This document shows, piece by piece, positions 33,295-40,947 of a DNA stretch of 64,000 nt. The DNA is from Methanocella paludicola SANAE (lineage in GTDB: Archaea; Halobacteriota; Methanocellia; Methanocellales; Methanocellaceae): the NCBI RefSeq assembly GCF_000011005.1, contig NC_013665.1:1289437-1353436 (forward strand), given 5' to 3'. Made by a program: the position numbers and the translations under genes. The stretch's first letter is position 1. Every line of letters begins with the position of its first letter. Below the pieces are notes generated by a model. The model saw nothing but the letters and a program-made list of their open reading frames with translations. It had not been told where the DNA came from and searched no databases.

Positions 33295-35385
33295 GTGTCA
33301 GGAACCGGAAAAGACATCGATTTTGAGCAACACGAAGACGATAAAAAAACTTTTTATGGCCTGATGAAAAAGAAAGCGTCAGTTAAAGAATCCACGCCTT
33401 CCGAACAGGCCGAAAAGCTGGCTGCTGAAACGCCCGCCGGCGAGACAGGCGTGACAGGCTATTATGGCATAGACAGCGACATGGCGCCGCCGAAAGAAAC
33501 GGATGCCGTCGATGCCGCTGACGAGCGGCTCAGCCGCATTTTCCAGAGCGAGCCCGCGAAATCCGCTGTCATAACAGAGCCGTCTGCGCCGGTTAAGCCC
33601 GTTGCCGAGCCGGAGCCGGCAGCCGGGATCGCTTCTGCCGAGGCCATACCCGCCGGCCCTGCCAGCCGGGCCGCGACCCCGAGCGGCCAGGAGACCGGCA
33701 ATGTTATTTTCCCCGCCGGAAGCCTCGAGACCGAAGAAGACATCATGAAGGAGCTCACCAGCATCGTCAAGCCGGGCGAGGGTGTCGTAAAGTCCGACGA
33801 AGAGGAAAAGGTCGAGAAGGGCAAGGGTAAAAAGGATAAGAGTAAGCTTCGCCAGAAGATCGTATTCGAGCCATACGACCCTGAAAAACACGGCCCCATG
33901 ACGTCATTCCCCGGAGTTACGGGATACGAGGAGGTCGAGCGTTACTGGGTGGACGAGCCCTACGCGTTCATCGTCATCCTCTATAACGAGAGCACGAATA
34001 ACTACCTGTACTACGTATGCGAGCCTTCCCTGACCATGTTCGAGAAGGAGCTGCTCGTTGAAGTCTACGACCGGCTCCAGGACGTCCTCATGATGGAGAA
34101 CCTGGACGCTACCACCGACAAGAAGGAGCTGCTCAGGGAAAAGGTCAACCAGACCATCAGCGATTACATCGGGAAGATCGATACCAAGTCATATTACAAG
34201 ATAATGTACTACATCAACCGGGACTACCTCGAGTTCGGCAAGATCAACCCGCTGATGCACGACAACTTCATCGAGGATATCTCGAACAACGGCTTCGATA
34301 CCCCCGTCTTCCTGTACCATAAGAATTACGAGAACATCATGACCAACATCGTGTACGGCGAGAGGCAGCTCGACTCGTACGTGATCCGGCTCGCCCAGCG
34401 GTGCGGCAAGCACATATCCATCGCCGAGCCCATGGTAGACGCGACCATGCCCGACGGCTCCCGTATCCAGCTTACGCTGGGCAAGGAGGTAACGACGAGG
34501 GGCAGCACGTTCACGATCCGTAAGTTCAAGGAGGTACCCATCACGCCCATCGACCTGATCGCGTGGAACACCTTCTCGAGCGAGATCATGTCATACCTCT
34601 GGCTGTGCATCGAGAACAACAAGTCGCTCATCTTCTCCGGCGGAACGGCTTCGGGCAAGACCTCGTCGCTGAACGCCGTATCGCTGTTCATCCCGCCAAA
34701 GGCGAAAGTCGTCTCCCTGGAAGATACCCGCGAGCTCAAGCTCCCGCACATGAACTGGATCCCCGGCCTGACCAGGGACTCGTTCACGGCCGACGGCAAG
34801 GGCGCCATCGAGATGTACACCCTGCTGAAGGCGGCACTGAGGCAAAGGCCCGAATACCTGCTCGTGGGTGAAGTGAGGGGCAAGGAAGCCCTGACCCTGT
34901 TCCAGGCGATGTCCACCGGCCACACGACCTTCTCGACCATGCACGCAGACTCGGTCGAATCTGCGATCCATCGTCTCGAGAACCCCCCGATCAGCGTCCC
35001 CAGAACCATGATCACAGCGCTAGATATCATCAGCATCCAGGCCCAGACTTACCTGAAAAATAAGCGTGTCAGGCGTAACATGAAGATCGTCGAGATCAAC
35101 GACATCGACCCGAACACGAGGAACATCCGGACGAACGATATCTTTGTCTGGAACTCGTCCACGGACCGGTTCGAGCGCGTCGGCGAATCCCGCGTGCTCG
35201 GCGAAATCGCCCAGCGCAGGGCCTGGAGCAAGCGCGAGCTGTCCGCAGAGCTGATGCGCAGGCAGAAGGTGCTCGAATACATGCTGAACAACAACATACG
35301 CGAGTTCAAGCAGATCGCGGCCATCATCCACGCCTACGCAGTCAAGCCGGACCGTGTGCTGGAAACGCTCGGCATCAAGGAATAA
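33295..35385 (+). CDS. Type II/IV secretion ATPase (archaeal pilus assembly, GspE/TadA-like)
   Basis: A 696-residue hexameric ATPase that drives assembly of a type IV pilus-like filament. The first 180 residues are acidic, Pro/Ala/Glu-rich and probably disordered. A conserved N-domain follows (PGVTGYEEVERYWVDEPYAFIVI). The core has Walker A SGGTASGKTS (about 448-457), an Asp box LEDTRELKLPH, Walker B LLVGEVRGKEA (about 523) and the His box TGHTTFSTMHADS. GTG 33295 is preceded by GGGGAGTG. It forms an operon with a membrane platform and a KaiC-fold gene. No pilin or prepilin peptidase lies in the window, so what it assembles is unknown. Confidence 0.92.
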   Translation: MSGTGKDIDFEQHEDDKKTFYGLMKKKASVKESTPSEQAEKLAAETPAGETGVTGYYGIDSDMAPPKETDAVDAADERLSRIFQSEPAKSAVITEPSAPVKPVAEPEPAAGIASAEAIPAGPASRAATPSGQETGNVIFPAGSLETEEDIMKELTSIVKPGEGVVKSDEEEKVEKGKGKKDKSKLRQKIVFEPYDPEKHGPMTSFPGVTGYEEVERYWVDEPYAFIVILYNESTNNYLYYVCEPSLTMFEKELLVEVYDRLQDVLMMENLDATTDKKELLREKVNQTISDYIGKIDTKSYYKIMYYINRDYLEFGKINPLMHDNFIEDISNNGFDTPVFLYHKNYENIMTNIVYGERQLDSYVIRLAQRCGKHISIAEPMVDATMPDGSRIQLTLGKEVTTRGSTFTIRKFKEVPITPIDLIAWNTFSSEIMSYLWLCIENNKSLIFSGGTASGKTSSLNAVSLFIPPKAKVVSLEDTRELKLPHMNWIPGLTRDSFTADGKGAIEMYTLLKAALRQRPEYLLVGEVRGKEALTLFQAMSTGHTTFSTMHADSVESAIHRLENPPISVPRTMITALDIISIQAQTYLKNKRVRRNMKIVEINDIDPNTRNIRTNDIFVWNSSTDRFERVGESRVLGEIAQRRAWSKRELSAELMRRQKVLEYMLNNNIREFKQIAAIIHAYAVKPDRVLETLGIKE

Positions 35386-35395
35386 GGCGGTCGGC

Positions 35396-37432
35396 ATGGA
35401 CGAGTTCAGCACCATCGCGCACGTCATATTCGGCGGAGAAGTGCGAAAGCACAAGGAAAAGTTCTACGGGCTCCAGAAAAGTCTCCGGCAGGCCCACATG
35501 GCACAGTCCTACGAGGTGTATGCTTCCGTGGCGTACCTCGTTTCGGCCATCGTCGGCTTCATAGGGGCCCTCATCGGCGTTGTCATTGCCTTCTTCATCC
35601 TTAACGTGCTCAACACCAAGGGCAACTTTACGAATATCCATATGCCGGAATCGCTATCCTGGATAGCGCCCTTCACCGATATCATCGTTATAATCCTGGG
35701 CATGTCCATCATGGCCGTGTTCTGCTATTACGTAACCTACACGGTCGTCATGCTCATACCGGCGATCAACGCCAGCGACCGTAAGTCGAAGATAAACAAG
35801 CAGATACCATATGCGGTCACGTTCATGTACGCGCTCTCAAAGGGCGGAATGGACATCATCGGCATCCTGCGGGCGCTGAACTCGGCGGAGAGCACGTACG
35901 GCGATATCTCCCGCGAGATAGGCATTATCATACGGGACATGGATTACTTCGGCAGCGACCTCCGTACGGCCATCATCAACTGTACTAACCAGACATCGTC
36001 GGACCTGCTCCAGGACCTCTTGACGAACCTGCTTTCAGTCATCGACTCGGGCGGCGACGTCACGCAGTACCTGTACGGTAAGACCGACCAGTACCAGCAG
36101 AGGCTCTTACAGGACCAAAAATCGTTCCTCGAGATACTGGGGCTGATCGCCGAGTCGTACGTTACGGCCCTGGTAGCGGCGCCCCTGTTCATCATCATCA
36201 TGCAGTCTGTCATGACGATCATGAACGGTGGCAGCAACATATTGTTATACATCATCATCTACGCCATGGTCCCGATAGGCTCCGTCGCGTTCACCATCAT
36301 GATCAGCATGATCACTCCCACGGAGGAAGAGGCGGTCAATAAGTTCGAGATCCCGAATACGAACGTATACGATTCGATCCCGATCGAGGACTCCGGCCGC
36401 TCGAAAGCCGAAGAGCAAAAGCTGATCGGCGCGATCAAAGCGGGCAAGAGCAGCCAGAAGCGTAAGGAGTTCATGCAAAACCCACTAAAGCCGATCATGG
36501 AAAAGCCGGAGCTTTCGCTGCTGATCAGCGTGCCGGTCGCGATCCTCTTTACGGGCCTCTATTTAGCATTAACCTTAGGTAGCCTGAGCAGCGCGATGAC
36601 GAACGTGACGCTGATGCAGAACAGCGCAACGGCGAATATCTCAGACCCGCTGGTCTTATACGGCCCGATCATCGGCTATTTCGACGACATCCTCATCTTC
36701 ATAATGCTGATCCTGATGATACCTCTCTCCGTCTTCTTCGAGAACAAGATCCGGCGGGAGCGCAAGATATCGGCGGAGATGCCCGACTTCCTCAAGAAGC
36801 TGGCGTCCACCAACGAGACGGGCATGACTCTGACGCAGTCCATCGCCCTGATCAGCAACGACAACTTCGGCACCATCAGCAGCGAAGTTAAAAAGATCAA
36901 CCGGAACATCCAGTGGGGCATAGACGTGAACACGGCTCTCAAGATGTTCGGGAACTCGCTGAACACGGCTCTCTCCCAGAGGGTCATCACGCTGATCACC
37001 AAGGCCTCGGAGTCGAGCGGCGACATACGTGACGTCCTGAACGTCGCGGCCAACGACGCGAAGATGGGCGAGCGCATACGCAGAGAGCGTTCAGACGGCA
37101 TGCTGATCTACGTGGCCATCATCTTCATAACGTTCTGCGTGTTCATCTACTGCGTCTACACGCTTTCGTCCAGCTTCATACCGGTCATGTACAGCGCAGG
37201 GAACAGCAATGCTGCAGCAGCTGGCTCTAGCGCAGCAACAGCGGGCGCGACTTATATACAAGCGTTCAACCCCGAGGATTACTACCGGCTGTTCTTCCAT
37301 GCGGTCATACTCCAGGGCATGTTCGCCGGCTTACTCGCGGGAGTAATGGGCGAGGGAAGGTGGATGTCAGGCCTGAAGTACGCGATCATCATGATGATCA
37401 TCGCATACGTCATGTTCGCGCTATTCATCTAG
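35396..37432 (+). CDS. Type II secretion F / TadC-like membrane platform protein (duplicated)
   Basis: A 678-residue membrane protein that forms the platform for pilus assembly with the upstream ATPase. AAGGCGG precedes ATG 35396, 10 bp after the ATPase stop. It has two T2SSF domains: about 130-290 (PYAVTFMYALSKGGMDIIGILRAL) and 440-600 (MPDFLKKLASTNETGMTLTQSI), each followed by helices. About eight or nine helices are seen in all. An Ala/Ser-rich loop lies near 600-620 (GNSNAAAAGSSAATAGATY). A double T2SSF layout is common in euryarchaeal pilus systems of the FlaJ/TadC kind. Confidence 0.9.
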   Translation: MDEFSTIAHVIFGGEVRKHKEKFYGLQKSLRQAHMAQSYEVYASVAYLVSAIVGFIGALIGVVIAFFILNVLNTKGNFTNIHMPESLSWIAPFTDIIVIILGMSIMAVFCYYVTYTVVMLIPAINASDRKSKINKQIPYAVTFMYALSKGGMDIIGILRALNSAESTYGDISREIGIIIRDMDYFGSDLRTAIINCTNQTSSDLLQDLLTNLLSVIDSGGDVTQYLYGKTDQYQQRLLQDQKSFLEILGLIAESYVTALVAAPLFIIIMQSVMTIMNGGSNILLYIIIYAMVPIGSVAFTIMISMITPTEEEAVNKFEIPNTNVYDSIPIEDSGRSKAEEQKLIGAIKAGKSSQKRKEFMQNPLKPIMEKPELSLLISVPVAILFTGLYLALTLGSLSSAMTNVTLMQNSATANISDPLVLYGPIIGYFDDILIFIMLILMIPLSVFFENKIRRERKISAEMPDFLKKLASTNETGMTLTQSIALISNDNFGTISSEVKKINRNIQWGIDVNTALKMFGNSLNTALSQRVITLITKASESSGDIRDVLNVAANDAKMGERIRRERSDGMLIYVAIIFITFCVFIYCVYTLSSSFIPVMYSAGNSNAAAAGSSAATAGATYIQAFNPEDYYRLFFHAVILQGMFAGLLAGVMGEGRWMSGLKYAIIMMIIAYVMFALFI

Positions 37433-37447
37433 TCTTTATGTAAAAAG

Positions 37448-38215
37448 GTGAGTATCATAAACGAAATAATGGGGGCAAATAACATTAGTGAATCCTCTGA
37501 TATAGCGGAGGCCGCCGTCCCAAAAATGCGGCTTCCCACAGGGGTCGACATTCTTGATCGTAACCTGAGCGGCGGCCTCCCCATCGGGGCCCTGGTCTAT
37601 TTTTCCGCCAACCCGAAGTCGATGCCGGAGGTATTTCTCTTAGAGCTGGCGACGCCCAGAAAGACCTACTACATAACGACCAGCAAGGATCCCCGATACA
37701 TCATGCGGGATATGAAGGAGCTTGACCTGGACGTGCCGGATGTCGAGTTCCTCGACCTGCATTCCGAGTATTACCAAAAGATACTGCCCCATGAGCCCGA
37801 TAAGCATAAGGCGATAAAAAAGCTTATCGAGTTCCTGAATAACTGGCTGGCTACGCTTGAATCTAAAAAAGAGAATGATTTCACGATCATTTTCGACAGC
37901 TTTAGCTTTTTAGTCGAGCTGGGGGTCGATGCCGACGAGCTCAAGACCCTGCTGGACAGGATATATGACATTATCAACGACGGCAACGGCATCTGCTACC
38001 TCATGATGATCAAAGGCGTGCATCATGAGTCCGTCGAGAGCCGTATCCAGTACTGGTGCGACGTGATCTTCGACATCGACCTTGAGCGCAAAGGCGATAA
38101 GATCGTCAATAAGCTGACCCTGCCCAAGATCCGGGGCATGAGTCCCGTTACGGACTATATCAAGTTCAAGGTGACCGACCGTATCACCATCGATACGTCC
38201 CGGGATATCGTGTAA
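37448..38215 (+). CDS. KaiC/FlaH-like RecA-fold protein lacking Walker A
   Basis: A 255-residue protein of the RecA/KaiC superfamily. The start region (LPTGVDILDRNLSGGLPIGALVYFSANPKS) matches KaiC and FlaH proteins up to the beta-strand before the P-loop, but where GxxGxGKS is expected it has SANPKSMPEVF, so the ATP-binding Lys-Ser/Thr is absent. Walker B-like DFTIIFDSFSFLVELG (about 141-156) and a C-terminal strand set KIRGMSPVTDYIKFKV remain. It lies 15 bp after the platform gene. FlaH binds ATP to regulate the archaellum motor; this one probably acts as a non-nucleotide-binding structural relative. Start GTG 37448 is uncertain; ATG 37469 is possible. Confidence 0.75.
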   Translation: MSIINEIMGANNISESSDIAEAAVPKMRLPTGVDILDRNLSGGLPIGALVYFSANPKSMPEVFLLELATPRKTYYITTSKDPRYIMRDMKELDLDVPDVEFLDLHSEYYQKILPHEPDKHKAIKKLIEFLNNWLATLESKKENDFTIIFDSFSFLVELGVDADELKTLLDRIYDIINDGNGICYLMMIKGVHHESVESRIQYWCDVIFDIDLERKGDKIVNKLTLPKIRGMSPVTDYIKFKVTDRITIDTSRDIV

Positions 38216-38225
38216 CTTTTTCGGG

Positions 38226-38420
38226 CTATCGATGGGCTTTTTCTGCTTCTTTTTCTTCCCTGACGGTCAGGAACGCCGCGCAGATGCCTCCCAGTAGTGA
38301 GAGTGACGACAGCATCGAGGCCATATTGCCCGATATGCCTATTTGTGTCGACATGGGCACTAGCAGGATGCTTCCGGTGATCAAGGCCAGGCATGTGAAC
38401 AATAATCCTCTGGCGTTCAT
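38226..38420 (-). CDS. Small two-helix membrane protein
   Basis: Sixty-four residues: MNARGLLFTCLALITGSILL then a short polar turn with STQIGISGN and a second helix MLSSLSLLGGICAAFLTV, ending in a charged tail REEKEAEKAHR. The open frame extends upstream of the ATG at 38420, but that extension is Arg/His-rich and antisense to the LysE-like gene, so it is not real. No family is recognised. It follows the LysE-like gene by 59 bp and may be in its message. Confidence 0.55.
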   Translation of the reverse strand: MNARGLLFTCLALITGSILLVPMSTQIGISGNMASMLSSLSLLGGICAAFLTVREEKEAEKAHR

Positions 38421-38479
38421 GAAACGTTCAAAGCCCGGACAGGCCAATATATGTTGCCCGCTTTTTTCACGGTGTCGGC

Positions 38480-39103
38480 TCACATGAACGTCGTGTAGCC
38501 TCTCCAGAAGAGGATGGCCGCAAAGGCGAGCATCATCAGGGAGCATAAAAGCGAGAGTACTGACATCCATGACGGCCTGAATACTTTTTTGCCTGCAGCG
38601 CTTATCATACCGATGAGCGCGTACCAGCCGAGGCAGGCGATCGCTATGCCGGCGAACATGGCCAGCAGTGAGCCCGCATCGCTCCCGAGATGCACGGCCA
38701 TGGTCCCGGCGAACACGCCTGTCCACCATACGATGGCGAACGGGCTGGTTATGCATATCAGGAATCCTGCTGCCATGGGCGAGGAGCCTTGCTCTTTATC
38801 ATCACCCTTCACGCCGTTTTTCCTGAACAGCTTATAGATACCCCGCACGCCGAGAAACACCAGCAGGGCGCAGCCACAAAGCCACATGGCGATACGGCCG
38901 GTGCGGCTACCCAGCACCTGGCTCAGGCCGATAACGATGAGCGCGAAAAAAAGCGCATCCGCGGCCACGGCGCCTAAATCGACCTTTAGGGCCGAAAGTA
39001 AGCCTTCGGACACTCCTCGCTTGATCACTTCAAAAGTAATAGGGCCGGGCGGCATGGCATGGGTCAGCCCTATGACGAAGCCTGCGGCGAGGATGTCGAA
39101 CAC
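38480..39103 (-). CDS. LysE-family exporter
   Basis: A 207-residue, six-helix transporter. The N-terminus FVIGLTHAMPPGPITFEVIKRGVSEG carries the LysE/RhtB signature (xPGPxxxxxxxxGxxxG). Further helices include ALFFALIVIGLSQVL and SPFAIVWWTGVFAG. The family exports amino acids such as lysine or homoserine; the archaeal substrate is unknown. The start is GTG at 39103 directly after a weak ribosome site, so it could also begin at an internal codon. It runs convergently with the KaiC-like gene and diverges from the TAXI gene. Confidence 0.82.
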   Translation of the reverse strand: MFDILAAGFVIGLTHAMPPGPITFEVIKRGVSEGLLSALKVDLGAVAADALFFALIVIGLSQVLGSRTGRIAMWLCGCALLVFLGVRGIYKLFRKNGVKGDDKEQGSSPMAAGFLICITSPFAIVWWTGVFAGTMAVHLGSDAGSLLAMFAGIAIACLGWYALIGMISAAGKKVFRPSWMSVLSLLCSLMMLAFAAILFWRGYTTFM

Positions 39104-39278
39104 AGGGACTCGTAAATACCGATGCTATATAAAAATTTACCGGCATGATAATAAATCGGATGCCACATGATACCATACTGCACAAACCTTTATTTATTCA
39201 GGCCGCTATACCTAGCTAAACACGTTTTTCAAGGGCATGATATGTGCTCTTGATGTCCTACATTGGAGGAAGGTATAA

Positions 39279-40283
39279 TTGAATAGTTTAAGCAAGATGT
39301 GCATTTTAGCGATCTTAGTGGTATTAGTGTCGGCATTCACCTTCGGGTGTACCAGCCCGACGACCTCGCCCGGCGCCAACGCTACCGCGACCCCGAAGCC
39401 CGTCGCCCAGTACACGCTCCTGACAGGCGGCACGACCGGCACCTATTACCCGATCGGCACGAGCATCGCGAGCATTGTGAACAACGCGTCTATCGGCATG
39501 AAGCTCACGACGGTCACGACCGGCGCATCGGTTGAGAACTGCAGGCGCATTGCGTCGAAGGAGGACAACTTCGCGACCGTCCAGAACGACGTAATGAAGG
39601 CAGCATACGATGGGACCAAGCTCTTCAACACGTCGAGTAAGAACCTGAGGGGCATCTGTGCCTTATACCCGGAAACCATCCAGGTCATCGTCCTGAAGGA
39701 CTCCGGCATTAAGAGCATCAGCGACCTGAAGGGCAAACGGGTCATCGTCGGCGCGGCGGGCAGCGGCTCGGAGTTCAACGCGCTCGAGATCCTGGCGGCT
39801 TACGGCATCAATAAGAGCGACATCACCGTGGACAACAACGCCCTGGGCACGGCAACGGACCGGCTCAAGAACGGCCAGGCGGATGCGGCCTTCTGGAGTG
39901 GCGGAGCCCCCACGGCGGGCGTCACGAACCTCGCCACGTCCAAGGACGTCAGTATATTACCCATAACCGGCCCCGAGGCTGATAAGCTCATAAACCAGTC
40001 GCCGTACTACACGAAGACGACGCTCCCGAAGGACATGTACAAGGGCATGGACGCCCCGGTCGAGACGCTGAACGTCATCGCCTGGCTCATCACCTACGAG
40101 GACATGTCCTCGGATGACGTGTACAACCTGCTGTCGGTGATGTACAACAACACGGACACGCTCAAGAACAGTCACGCCATGGCCGGCTACATTACGCCGG
40201 AATATGCCTACACGGGCATGACAATTCCCATGCACCCTGGCGCCACGAAGTACTTCGACGAAAAGGGGATAAAAGCACCGTAA
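39279..40283 (+). CDS. TAXI-family TRAP transporter solute-binding lipoprotein
   Basis: A 334-residue binding protein. The TTG at 39279 has GGAGGAAGG eight bases before it. The signal ends VSAFTFGC, a lipobox, followed by a Thr/Pro-rich linker. The mature part begins YTLLTGGTTGTYYPIGTSIASIV, which is the TAXI (TRAP-associated extracytoplasmic immunogenic) hallmark, and includes ALYPETIQVIVLKDSGIKSISDLKGKRV with GAAGSGSEFNA. TAXI proteins capture glutamate-like or other organic acids for the fused permease; the substrate here is unknown. A hairpin terminator overlaps its 3' end. Confidence 0.92.
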   Translation: MNSLSKMCILAILVVLVSAFTFGCTSPTTSPGANATATPKPVAQYTLLTGGTTGTYYPIGTSIASIVNNASIGMKLTTVTTGASVENCRRIASKEDNFATVQNDVMKAAYDGTKLFNTSSKNLRGICALYPETIQVIVLKDSGIKSISDLKGKRVIVGAAGSGSEFNALEILAAYGINKSDITVDNNALGTATDRLKNGQADAAFWSGGAPTAGVTNLATSKDVSILPITGPEADKLINQSPYYTKTTLPKDMYKGMDAPVETLNVIAWLITYEDMSSDDVYNLLSVMYNNTDTLKNSHAMAGYITPEYAYTGMTIPMHPGATKYFDEKGIKAP

Positions 40284-40302
40284 TCCCCTTTTTATTTATT
40301 TT
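40261..40302 (+). terminator. Hairpin overlapping the TAXI stop codon
   Basis: AAAAGGGGAT (40261-40270) pairs perfectly with ATCCCCTTTT (40283-40292), with a 12-base loop and a T-rich tail. The stem begins inside the last codons of the TAXI gene. Partial termination here would give more binding protein than permease. Confidence 0.6.
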
Positions 40303-40303
40303 T

Positions 40304-40801
40304 ATGAAAAACAATCCTGTTTTCTTTTTATTATTCCTGGCTCTCTTTGCGCTGGCCTTGCTGCTCATGTTGCCGATAGTGATGGTGGTTAATATCTCCG
40401 ATATAAAAGGCAGTACGCTTATCGAGGAGCCGATAAATCCCGGAGACAGGATATCCGTCAACTACACGCATTCGGTAGAAAAGACATACGTTAACGAGAC
40501 ATACGTCGTCGATAATGGGGGCCGGCTGGCACTCTACTCAGCAGTCTTCGAATCCAGCGGCGCAGGCCTCCCCTCTGATGCTTCATACGAGATAGAGCAG
40601 GGCGAGAACGGCCAGTTCATCATCCGCAATTATGATCGCACCTATGACGAGGTGACGTACGGCACCGGAAATATTTCCCGCCACAGGGTCATTATTGATA
40701 ACTCAGAATATTACATTTATGACAAATTAAAGGAAAACAACAAATTTACAATTAAAATTTCGAGAGATTCTCCCATAAATATCTTTATTTTACATATTTG
40801 A
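40304..40801 (+). CDS. DUF1850 protein of the TRAP (TAXI) system
   Basis: A 165-residue protein with one N-terminal helix (FFLLFLALFALALLLMLPIVMVV) and an outer domain containing INYTHSVEKTYVNE-like NYTHSVEKTYVNETYVV and FESSGAGLPS. The His-Ser-Val-x-Lys pattern and the 'GAGLP' turn are the DUF1850 signature. This family is found between TAXI binding protein and fused permease genes in bacteria and haloarchaea; its job is unknown. The position here is the same, 20 bp after the TAXI stop. The 3' end is more AT-rich than its start. Confidence 0.8.
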   Translation: MKNNPVFFLLFLALFALALLLMLPIVMVVNISDIKGSTLIEEPINPGDRISVNYTHSVEKTYVNETYVVDNGGRLALYSAVFESSGAGLPSDASYEIEQGENGQFIIRNYDRTYDEVTYGTGNISRHRVIIDNSEYYIYDKLKENNKFTIKISRDSPINIFILHI

Positions 40802-40947
40802 TGTGAAATCGTGGCAATTATTCAAATCCCAAAAGATTTATATCGCATAGGTTACTTTTAAAATATTAACTTATACTATCCGATTGCCGAATCGGCAGTC
40901 GCATGCTATGCTATATCATATCAATTAACTGGACGTGGTGGGTTAAA

